The translations under genes and the position numbers were made by a program. Positions 54,817 to 64,000 of a stretch of 64,000 bases of DNA are shown here, piece by piece; within the stretch, counting starts at the first letter, position 1, and every line of letters starts with the position of its first letter. A model generated the notes under the pieces. The model saw only the letters and a list, made by a program, of their open reading frames with translations, searched no databases and had not been told where the DNA came from. The stretch lies in NCBI RefSeq assembly GCF_013200955.2, contig NZ_CP053697.2, positions 4,030,001 to 4,094,000 of the forward strand, in the 5' to 3' direction. Origin of the DNA: Pseudomonas campi. GTDB lineage: Bacteria; Pseudomonadota; Gammaproteobacteria; Pseudomonadales; Pseudomonadaceae.

Positions 54817-54841
54817 AAAAAACCGCCCGAAGGCGGTTTTT
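54817..54841. terminator. Intrinsic terminator of gcvP
   Basis: AAAAAACCGCC, a 4-nt loop CGAA and GGCGGTTTTTC; read on the minus strand it is a GC stem followed by a T-run, 18 bp beyond the gcvP stop codon. Confidence 0.9.
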
Positions 54842-54858
54842 CATGGCCCTCGCGCGAT

Positions 54859-57735
<2,877 letters not shown>

Positions 57736-57811
57736 GGTGGGACTCTCGGGAAATGACAGAGCCTCGACGAATCGAGGCTCGGCGACGAAGGTGACCTGGG
57801 GCGGTTCGTAG

Positions 57812-57948
57812 AAGCGGATCAGGATCTCGCGAGCTAGAGCCAGACTAGGCGGAAGTGGCCGAGGGGGCGGAGTTTACGTGCTGTAAATGAGCACCCCGAG
57901 GCCGCTTCCAACGACGTCTGGCCGACGCGCAGCAGATCCTGGCCGCTT
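57812..57948. repeat. Stop-codon-associated palindromic element, copy D (inside gcv operon)
   Basis: Inner arms GGAAGTGGCC (57851-57860) and GGCCGCTTCC (57900-57909) pair with one G-T wobble, though their sequence is unlike those of copies A, C, E or F. The loop has GTTTACGTGCTGTAAATG. The right flank CTCAG (57949-57953) contains the gcvH stop codon (TGA, minus strand); the left flank is CGTAG. Confidence 0.85.
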
Positions 57949-57949
57949 C

Positions 57950-58339
57950 TCAGGCGTCGGCTTCGCAGGCGGCTTGATAGCCGGCGGCATCCAGCAGGCT
58001 GTCGAGGTCGGCGGCATTGCTCGGCTGCAGCTTGAAGAACCAGGCGGCGTAAGGTTCGCCGTTGACCTGTTCGGGGCTGTCGCTGAGGGCTTCGTTGACC
58101 GCGATGACTTCGCCGGCGATCGGTGCGTAGATGTCCGAGGCGGCTTTCACCGACTCCACCACACCGGCTTCCTGACCGGCGGCCAGCTGCTTGCCGACTT
58201 CCGGCAGTTCGACGTAGACCACGTCACCCAGGGCTTCCTGAGCGTGGTCGGAAATACCCACGGTGACGGTGCCATCCGCTTCGAGGCGGGCCCACTCGTG
58301 GCTGGCAGCAAAACGCAGATCGGCGGGGATAGTGCTCAT
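57950..58339 (-). CDS. gcvH: Glycine cleavage system H protein
   Basis: Lipoyl carrier protein that shuttles the aminomethyl group between P, T and L proteins. The 129 residues show the lipoylation loop [20 protein letters not shown], with the modified Lys in ESVKAASD, and the conserved [14 protein letters not shown]. Start ATG 58339. It begins 52 bp after the gcvT stop and is probably cotranscribed. Its stop codon abuts repeat copy D. Confidence 0.96.
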   Translation of the reverse strand: MSTIPADLRFAASHEWARLEADGTVTVGISDHAQEALGDVVYVELPEVGKQLAAGQEAGVVESVKAASDIYAPIAGEVIAVNEALSDSPEQVNGEPYAAWFFKLQPSNAADLDSLLDAAGYQAACEADA

Positions 58340-58391
58340 CAGGGTGTCCTCAGGATCAGGTGGCGGGTAGCCCGCCCGGAAAAGTTAGCAG

Positions 58392-59474
58392 TTAGATGGT
58401 GGCTTTGCCGTTACGCACGAAGTTGGCTTGCACGACGCGCACCGGGTACCACTTGCCGCGAATCTCCACTTCGGCGCGTTCGCCGGTGGCCGCCGGCACT
58501 CGGGCCAAAGCGATGGACTTGCCGAGGGTCGGCGAGAAGCTGCCGCTGGTGATCTCGCCTTCGCCAACGCCTTCGATGCGCACCACCTGGTGGGCACGCA
58601 GCACGCCACGTTCTTCCAGTACCAGGCCGACCAGCTTGGGCTGGTCACCGGCGGCACGCTGGCTTTCCAGGGCGGCACGGCCGACGAACTGGCGCTCGGC
58701 CGGTTCCCAGGCAATGGTCCAGGCCATGTTGGCGGCCAGCGGCGAAACGTCGTCAGTCATGTCCTGGCCGTACAGGTTCATGCCGGCTTCCAGGCGCAGG
58801 GTGTCGCGGGCGCCGAGGCCGATCGGGGCGATGCCGGCACCGACCAGCTCGCTGAGGAAGGCGGCGGCCTGTTCGGCCGGCAGCATGATTTCCAGGCCGT
58901 CTTCACCGGTGTAACCGGTGCGGGCGATGAACCAGTCGCCTTCCGGCAGGCCCTGGAACACCTTGAGTTCGTTGATGATCGCGGCACGCGCGGAGCTCAC
59001 CAGTTCGGCGGTCTTGGCGCGGGCCTGGGGGCCCTGAATGGCGAGCATGGCCAGTTCGGCGCGCTCGGCCAGGGTGACGTCGAAGCCGGCGGTGTGCGCC
59101 TGCATCCAGGCCAGGTCCTTGTCGCGGGTGGCGGCGTTGACCACCACGCGGTAGCCCCAGTCGGTGAGGTAGACGATGAGGTCATCGACCACGCCGCCGC
59201 GCTCGTTGAGCATGCCGCTGTAGAGGGCCTTGCCTGGAGTTTTCAGACGCGCCACGTCGTTGGCCAGCAGGTACTGCAGCCAGGCCTGGGCCTGAGGGCC
59301 GGTGACATCGACCACGGTCATGTGGGAAACGTCGAACACGCCGCAGTCACGGCGCACCTGATGGTGCTCCTCGACTTGCGAGCCGTAGTGCAGTGGCATG
59401 TCCCAGCCACCGAAATCGACCATCTTGGCGCCAAGCGCCAGATGCTGTTCGTACAGAGGGGTACGTTGTCCCAT
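58392..59474 (-). CDS. gcvT: Aminomethyltransferase (T protein)
   Basis: Transfers the methylene group from the H protein to tetrahydrofolate, releasing ammonia. The 360 residues carry [24 protein letters not shown], the conserved [27 protein letters not shown] and the [19 protein letters not shown] segment. First gene of the gcvTHP cluster; ATG 59474 with AAGGAG upstream. I looked for a glycine riboswitch in the 130 bp upstream and saw no credible one. Confidence 0.96.
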   Translation of the reverse strand: MGQRTPLYEQHLALGAKMVDFGGWDMPLHYGSQVEEHHQVRRDCGVFDVSHMTVVDVTGPQAQAWLQYLLANDVARLKTPGKALYSGMLNERGGVVDDLIVYLTDWGYRVVVNAATRDKDLAWMQAHTAGFDVTLAERAELAMLAIQGPQARAKTAELVSSARAAIINELKVFQGLPEGDWFIARTGYTGEDGLEIMLPAEQAAAFLSELVGAGIAPIGLGARDTLRLEAGMNLYGQDMTDDVSPLAANMAWTIAWEPAERQFVGRAALESQRAAGDQPKLVGLVLEERGVLRAHQVVRIEGVGEGEITSGSFSPTLGKSIALARVPAATGERAEVEIRGKWYPVRVVQANFVRNGKATI

Positions 59475-59618
59475 GGGTAACTCCTTGCGCTAGACGCCCG
59501 CCCGCGCCGGCCGGGGCCTGCAGCGGATACGGGGTTCATGGTCGGGCTGCGTCAGCAGGCGCGCATTGTAGCCCCGCAAAGGCGTCTGGTCATCTCGCAA
59601 AATGACCGCATAGTCTAG

Positions 59619-59759
59619 GGTTCGGCGAGCTAGAGCCGGGCAAGGCGAAAGCGCGTGAGGCCGCGGAGTTTACGAGCTGTAAATGAGCAGGCCGAACGCG
59701 CTTGACCAGCCAGAGCTGTTACTGCGTTTCAACGCAGCCCGGCCGACGCGCAGCCAACC
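59619..59759. repeat. Stop-codon-associated palindromic element, copy E
   Basis: Terminal arms GGTTCGGC and GCCAACC are flanked by CTAG on both sides (59615-59618 and 59760-59763). Inner arms AAGCGCGTGAGGCC (59649-59662) and GGCCGAACGCGCTT (59690-59703) pair over 12 of 14 positions around GTTTACGAGCTGTAAATG. The right CTA is the stop codon (TAG, minus strand) of the iron permease gene. Confidence 0.83.
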
Positions 59760-61379
59760 CTAGTGCCCTGGCTGGCGGGCCGAGCGGCGAATCAGGCCTA
59801 TCACCGGCAACAGGCCGACCAGCACCAGGCTCAGCGCCGGCAACGCGGCACGCGCCCACTCGCCCTCGCTGGTCATCTCGAACACCCGTACCGACAGGGT
59901 GTCCCAGCCGAAGGGGCGCATCAGCAGGGTCGCCGGCATTTCCTTGAGCACATCGACGAACACCAGCAGCGCGGCGCTCAGCGCGCCCGGCACCAGCAGC
60001 GGCAGATAGACCCGCAGGAACAGCTGCGGGCCACCTACGCCGAGGCTGCGCGAAGCCTGCGGCAATGACGGGCGAATGCGCGCCAGGCTGCTCTCCAGCG
60101 GCCCGTAGGCGACCGCCATGAAGCGCACCAGGTAGGCCAGCAGCAAGGCGCCCAGGCTGCCCAGCAGCAGCGGCTTGCCCGCCCCGCCCAGCCAGCTGGA
60201 GAGGGGGATGACCAGATGATTGTCCAAGTAACTGAACGCCAGCATCACCGCCACCGCCAGCACCGAGCCGGGCAGCGCATAGCCGAGATTGGCCAGGCCC
60301 ACCGCGGCATGGATGCCACGGGTCGGCGCCTGGCGGCGGGCAAAGGCCAGTAGCAGGGCGACGCTCACGGTGAGCAGGGCCGCCAGGCCACCCAGATAAA
60401 GGGTATGCAGGATCAGCCCGACATAACGCTCATCCAGATCGAAACGGCCGCGCTGGAAAAACCACACCAGCAGCTGCGCCATCGGCACGACGAAAGCGCA
60501 GGTGAACACCAGGCCGCACCAGCCACTGGCCAGCGCCGCCTGCCAACCGCGCAGGTGGTACAGCGGCTGGCCCCGTGGCCGCTCGCTGGCCGGGCGCGTG
60601 GCACCCCGCGCACGGCGCTCGCCATACAGCACCAGCAGCACCGCCAGCAGCAGCAGGCTGGCCAGCTGGGTGGCGCTGGACAGGCTGTAGAAGCTGTACC
60701 AGGTCTTGTAGATGGCGGTGGTGAAGGTATCGAAGTTGAACACCGAGACCGCGCCGAAGTCGGCCAGGGTCTCCATGATCGCCAGGGCCAGACCGGCGCC
60801 GATGGCTGGGCGCGCCATCGGCAGGGCGACACGCCAGAACGCCTGCCAGGGCGACTGGCCGAGCACCCGCGCCGCCTCCATCAGGCCCTTGCCCTGCGCC
60901 AGAAAGGCGCCGCGGGCAAGCAGGTAGACGTAGGGGTAGAAGACCAGCACCAGGACGATGATCACCCCGCCGCTGGAGCGCACCCGCGGGAAGCGCAGGC
61001 CGCTGCCGAACCAGTCGCGGGCCAGGGTCTGCAGCGGCCCGGCAAAGTCCAGCAGGCCGACGAAGACGAAGGCCAGCACATAGGCAGGAATGGCGAAGGG
61101 CAGCATCAGCGCCCAGTCCAGCCAGCGCCGCCCGGGGAACTCGCAGAGACTGGTCAGCCAGGCCAGACTGACACCCAGCAGCACCACGCCCGTGCCGACC
61201 CCGACCACCAGCAGCAGGGTATTGGCCAGCAGGCGCGGCAATTGCGTCTGCCACAGGTGCGCCCAGATGCTCTGGTCGACCTCATGCCAGGACAGCAGCA
61301 ATACCGAAAGCGGCAGCAGGACCAGGGCGGCGATGGCAAAGGCGATGGGATACCAACGGCGCTGGGCGGGATGGGCCAC
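59760..61379 (-). CDS. Fe(III) ABC transporter permease (FbpB/HitB type)
   Basis: A 539-residue inner-membrane permease with two tandem binding-protein-dependent transport domains (about 12 helices), the layout of FbpB/HitB. Each half has an EAA-type loop: SLMEAARVLGQSPWQAFWRVALPMARP-like in the first and SLPQASRSLGVGGPQLFLRVYLPLL in the second. It works with the Fe(III)-binding protein encoded at 62412-63413. The ATPase gene is not in the window. A separate binding-protein gene lies between the two. Confidence 0.88.
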   Translation of the reverse strand: MAHPAQRRWYPIAFAIAALVLLPLSVLLLSWHEVDQSIWAHLWQTQLPRLLANTLLLVVGVGTGVVLLGVSLAWLTSLCEFPGRRWLDWALMLPFAIPAYVLAFVFVGLLDFAGPLQTLARDWFGSGLRFPRVRSSGGVIIVLVLVFYPYVYLLARGAFLAQGKGLMEAARVLGQSPWQAFWRVALPMARPAIGAGLALAIMETLADFGAVSVFNFDTFTTAIYKTWYSFYSLSSATQLASLLLLAVLLVLYGERRARGATRPASERPRGQPLYHLRGWQAALASGWCGLVFTCAFVVPMAQLLVWFFQRGRFDLDERYVGLILHTLYLGGLAALLTVSVALLLAFARRQAPTRGIHAAVGLANLGYALPGSVLAVAVMLAFSYLDNHLVIPLSSWLGGAGKPLLLGSLGALLLAYLVRFMAVAYGPLESSLARIRPSLPQASRSLGVGGPQLFLRVYLPLLVPGALSAALLVFVDVLKEMPATLLMRPFGWDTLSVRVFEMTSEGEWARAALPALSLVLVGLLPVIGLIRRSARQPGH

Positions 61380-61440
61380 GCAAAGTCCTCAGGGCTGACA
61401 GCTAGGCTAGGGCGCGCGCAGTATAACGGCAGCTGGCCAG

Positions 61441-62247
61441 CTAGTCCGCCCCCGGCGCCTGTTGCCAATCATGCAGGCCATAGCGCGCCAGAATCTTCTC
61501 CAGCTCGCCACTCTGACGCAGGCTGCTCATGCCGTCCGACAGGATCTGTGCATATTCACTGCAGGCCGGACAAACCTCCTCGGGCGCGAAGGCGATGTAC
61601 AGCAAACGGTCAATCTCGCCCAGCTGCTCGCCACCAGCGTCACGGAAACGGTCGGCCAGCCCCATCTGCTTTGCGGTATAGCGAAACGCCAACTCGTCGG
61701 AGCGCACCAGACTGATACGTCCGTGCAACAGCTTGTTAAGGTTGTTCTGCAGTGCGTCCTCGCCATGCGCATACTGCACCCGCTCCGTACCCTCATTAGC
61801 CGCGATGTAATCGCGAATCGGTGCATAGCCGTAGCCGGCAATCAGACCCAAGCGCTCGGAATACAAGGACTGCGTGCCGTTGTAACGCCAGGTGCTGTCG
61901 GCCAGGGTGAAATAGGCGCCGCGAATGCGCGCCTGCTCCTGCTGCGGAGCCTGCAGCGGCTGCTCCAGTTTCTGCAGCATGCGCGGCGTAACACCGATAA
62001 GCCCCTGATAGCGCCCGGCCTGCACCGATTGCTGGGCACGGTTCCAGGGCTCGACCAGATACACCACCTTATATCCGGCAGCGCTGAATACCCGTTGGGC
62101 GATTTCGACCATGAAACCCGGACGCTCGCTGTCCGGATCGCAGTTGTAGGGACACCAGGCATCGGCCACCAGAATGATGGTTTCGGCCTGGGCAGTGCCC
62201 ATGGCAATGGTCAGCAATCCCGCTGCCAGTAGAGGCTTGGCAAACAT
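61441..62247 (-). CDS. Periplasmic SBP_bac_3-family protein inserted in the iron-transport locus
   Basis: A 268-residue protein with signal peptide (PLLAAGLLTIAMGTAQA), then ILVADAWCPYNCDPDSERPGFMVEIAQRVF, in which two Cys sit near the substrate-binding N-terminus, and YQGLIGVTP. A second Cys pair is near the C-terminus (EEVCPACSEYAQIL). Similar to polar amino-acid-binding proteins; the CPYNC and CPAC pairs are unusual. It is placed between the iron-binding protein gene and the permease gene on the same strand, so it may share their transcript. ATG 62247. Confidence 0.78.
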   Translation of the reverse strand: MFAKPLLAAGLLTIAMGTAQAETIILVADAWCPYNCDPDSERPGFMVEIAQRVFSAAGYKVVYLVEPWNRAQQSVQAGRYQGLIGVTPRMLQKLEQPLQAPQQEQARIRGAYFTLADSTWRYNGTQSLYSERLGLIAGYGYAPIRDYIAANEGTERVQYAHGEDALQNNLNKLLHGRISLVRSDELAFRYTAKQMGLADRFRDAGGEQLGEIDRLLYIAFAPEEVCPACSEYAQILSDGMSSLRQSGELEKILARYGLHDWQQAPGAD

Positions 62248-62411
62248 CGGCAAATCCTGTCGGCGCGCAACGGGTCCCCGCACTGCCCGACACAGGGGTG
62301 CCGGCAACATCAGGGGGGGTATTGCAACCAGTAAGGCGCAGCCGGGTGCTGCGCTTACTGATTATAGGCCTCGCGGTGATTAGCCGCGGACAAGAAGCTG
62401 CCGCACAAGCA

Positions 62412-63413
62412 TCAGTTCCAGCCGGCGCGATCCATCAGCTTGGTCGCTTCGGCCTGGCGCTTGCCCGCCACTTCCATCGGCACGCTGTCGGCCTTGAAGC
62501 TGCCCCAGGCAGCCACTTCGGCAGACGGCTTGACCACCGGGTTGGCCGGGTACTCCTGGTTGACGTCAGCGAACAGGCTCTGCGCTTCGGCGCCGGTCAT
62601 CCACTCCAGCAACTTCTGCGCCTCGGCGGCATGCGGAGCGTGCAGGGTCACGCCGGCACCGGACATGTTGACGTGCACGCCACGGTCGGCCTGGTTCGGC
62701 CAGAACGGCTTGACCTTCAGATCCGGCTGCTGCTTGTGCAGGCGGCCGTAGTAGTAGGTGTTGGTGACGCCTACGTCGCACTGGCCGGCGTCGATGGCCT
62801 GGAGCAAGGCGGTGTCATCGGCGAACACGTCGGTGGCCAGGTTGTTGACCCAGCCTTTGACGATCTCTTCGGCCTTGGCTTCGCCATGGGCCTCGATCAG
62901 GGTGGCGGTCAGCGACTGGTTGTAGACCTTCTTGCTGGTGCGCAGGCACAGGCGGCCTTCCCAGTTGCTATCAGCCAGGGCTTCGTAGGTCGACAACTCT
63001 TCCGGCTTCACGCGCTCGGTGGAGTAGAAAATGGTCCGCGCGCGCAGCGACAGGCCAGTCCAGGCACCGGTGCTGGAGCGGTACTGCGACGGAATGTTGG
63101 CCTCGATCACGGCCGACTTGAGCGGCTTGAGCACGCCTTCCTGCTCGGCCTGCCAGAGGTTGCCGGCGTCCACGGTGATCAACAGGTCGGCCGGGGTATT
63201 CGCCCCCTCGGCCTTGAGGCGGGCCAGCAGCGGCGCTTCCTTGTCGGTGATGAACTTCACCGTTACGCCGGTCTTGGCGGTGTAGGCGTCGAACACCGGC
63301 TTGATCAGCTCGTCGATGCGCGCGGAGTAGACCACCACTTCATCGGCCGCCTGGACGCTGGTAGCCAGTGCGGAGAGAGCCAGGGTAGCGATAAGACCTG
63401 TGCGAGCCTGCAT
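62412..63413 (-). CDS. Fe(III)-binding periplasmic protein (FbpA/HitA type)
   Basis: A 333-residue ferric-iron-binding protein. Signal peptide ([16 protein letters not shown]), mature start [27 protein letters not shown] as in FutA/FbpA proteins, and the iron-coordinating tyrosine cluster in [17 protein letters not shown]. Delivers Fe(III) to the permease encoded downstream. ATG 63413 with GAGGCGG upstream. Nested inverted repeats 15-60 bp upstream suggest regulation, plausibly by iron. Confidence 0.9.
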   Translation of the reverse strand: MQARTGLIATLALSALATSVQAADEVVVYSARIDELIKPVFDAYTAKTGVTVKFITDKEAPLLARLKAEGANTPADLLITVDAGNLWQAEQEGVLKPLKSAVIEANIPSQYRSSTGAWTGLSLRARTIFYSTERVKPEELSTYEALADSNWEGRLCLRTSKKVYNQSLTATLIEAHGEAKAEEIVKGWVNNLATDVFADDTALLQAIDAGQCDVGVTNTYYYGRLHKQQPDLKVKPFWPNQADRGVHVNMSGAGVTLHAPHAAEAQKLLEWMTGAEAQSLFADVNQEYPANPVVKPSAEVAAWGSFKADSVPMEVAGKRQAEATKLMDRAGWN

Positions 63414-63426
63414 GATGCCGCCTCAT

Positions 63427-63475
63427 GTTGAGAAGAAGGAGCCGAATAGTAGTGAATACTATTTAGCTTCTCAAC
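63427..63475. promoter_or_regulatory. Nested inverted repeats upstream of the Fe(III)-binding protein gene
   Basis: Outer arms GTTGAGAAG (63427-63435) and CTTCTCAAC (63467-63475) are perfect complements. Inner arms AATAGTA (63445-63451) and TACTATT (63457-63463) form a 19-bp dyad matching the Fur consensus at about 10 of 19 positions. Could be a diverged Fur box, another operator or an mRNA leader hairpin. The other roughly 250 bp of the 304-bp gap hold repeat copy F and nothing else I recognise. Confidence 0.5.
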
Positions 63476-63522
63476 TACACAGATGTCGCAGGCGTTAACG
63501 AATATTGCAGGAAGCCTGTCGG

Positions 63523-63716
63523 AACCTGTTCACGATCTTCTGTACTAGAGCCAGACAAGGCAAAAACAGGCGAGGAAGCGGAGTTTACGAGCTGTAAATG
63601 AGCATGACTCGTTTCACTCGCCCTTCGGGTCGCGCTAAAGCGCGTTAGCCTCAAGCGGCTTGCCGAGCCTGTTTTTAACGCGGTATGGCCGACGGACAGG
63701 AGATCGTGAGCAGGTT
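63523..63716. repeat. Stop-codon-associated palindromic element, copy F (expanded loop)
   Basis: Terminal repeats AACCTGTTCACGATCT and AGATCGTGAGCAGGTT; inner arms AAAAACAGGC (63562-63571) and GCCTGTTTTT (63667-63676); core GTTTACGAGCTGTAAATG. An extra stretch of about 55 bp lies between the core and the right arm (about 63606-63660). The right flank supplies the stop codon (TGA, minus strand, 63718-63720) of the next gene. Confidence 0.85.
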
Positions 63717-63717
63717 C

Positions 63718-64000
63718 TCAAGCCCGCGCCAACAGCGGCAGATCACCGGACAGGCCGAGAGCCTGACGAACGAACAGCGCCTTGGCCTCCGGCAAGTCGT
63801 CGACCCAGTTCAGGCCGCTGTTGCGCAGCCAGCGCAGCGGCAGCGGGTCGGCCTGGAACAGGCGCTCGAAGCCTTCCATGGCCGCCATCATTGCCAGGTT
63901 GTGCGGCATGCGCCTGCGCTCGTAGCGGCTGAGCACACGCACGTCGTTCGGCTGCTCACCGCGCTCGAGGGCATGCAGCAGCACTTCGGCCAGCACCGCG
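63718..64000 (-). CDS. UbiH/VisC-type FAD monooxygenase, C-terminal part
   Basis: The 3' end of a gene that runs off the window; about 94 residues are visible. The sequence VLSRYERRRMPHNLAMMAAMEGFERLFQAD and LRNSGLNWVDDLPEAKALFVRQALGLSGDLP is the typical end of ubiquinone-synthesis FAD hydroxylases (UbiH/UbiI/VisC group; LxxYxxxRRxxN). Which ring position it hydroxylates cannot be decided from this part. Its stop codon lies at the edge of repeat copy F. Confidence 0.8.
   Translation of the reverse strand, partial: AVLAEVLLHALERGEQPNDVRVLSRYERRRMPHNLAMMAAMEGFERLFQADPLPLRWLRNSGLNWVDDLPEAKALFVRQALGLSGDLPLLARA

Noticed and set aside
59475-59618. Glycine riboswitch upstream of gcvT
   Set aside because: The gap is short and lacks the tandem aptamer consensus; nothing in it folds convincingly as a riboswitch.

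Overview
The window is about 64 kb of a GC-rich gammaproteobacterial chromosome, almost certainly a Pseudomonas. The evidence is the gene content and order: the tktA-epd-pgk-fba block divergent from an ArsR/methyltransferase regulator plus metK (PA0546-PA0555 of P. aeruginosa, from memory), followed by amgS-amgR-tex-thioesterase-gshA-argA-argE-pitA-DUF47-CYTH/CHAD-GspE-like ATPase and later gcvPHT and an Fe(III) ABC transporter (PA5199-PA5217 of P. aeruginosa, from memory). GTAGGAGCGAGC-type REP sequences also fit Pseudomonas. The species is not resolved; the chromosomal attC-like sites suggest the stutzeri/alcaligenes/mendocina side of the genus, but that is inference. I see no rRNA, tRNA, CRISPR array, prophage, complete IS or integron integrase.

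Layout. 0.1-9.7 kb: dbpA, a YccS-type membrane protein, an HI0933-type flavoprotein, a 7TMR-DISM diguanylate cyclase, a DJ-1/PfpI-like protein and an HDOD protein. 9.9-12.26 kb: a lower-GC accessory island of five small genes, each followed by an attC-like recombination site of varying preservation. This is best read as a cassette array without an integrase (CALIN); its last gene is a COQ7-type di-iron hydroxylase. 12.3-21.9 kb: mixed accessory and core genes (GNAT, two orphan periplasmic binding proteins, a GreA/GreB-like protein, a cNMP/degenerate-rhodanese protein, a YgjP-like metallopeptidase, a chemoreceptor, and a frameshifted zincin next to a secreted partner). 22.0-30.1 kb: central carbon operon, then sahR-metK behind a perfect 14-bp inverted repeat. 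30.1-41.3 kb: amgRS with an extra membrane gene between regulator and kinase, tex, thioesterase, gshA, an RMF-like peptide, a VOC protein, argA, argE. 41.5-64 kb: phosphate uptake, polyphosphate/triphosphate-type enzyme, secretion ATPase, two divergent L,D-transpeptidases, SPFH/NfeD pair, lipoprotein hydrolase, PotE-like antiporter, glycine cleavage operon, iron ABC transporter and the 3' end of a UbiH/VisC-type monooxygenase.

Repeats are the other main theme. REP-type inverted repeats and paired GGGAGAGGG hairpins fill many intergenic gaps. A distinct family of six elements (about 140 bp when complete) lies between 41.3 and 63.7 kb. They share a GTTTACGAGCTGTAAATG-type core, inner arms whose sequence differs between copies while base pairing is kept, terminal inverted repeats, and in every case one end that coincides with the stop codon of a neighbouring gene. 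One sits inside the gcvH-gcvP gap, and two in opposite orientation bracket an orphan solute-binding protein gene. This family and the integrase-less cassette array are the two most interesting things here.
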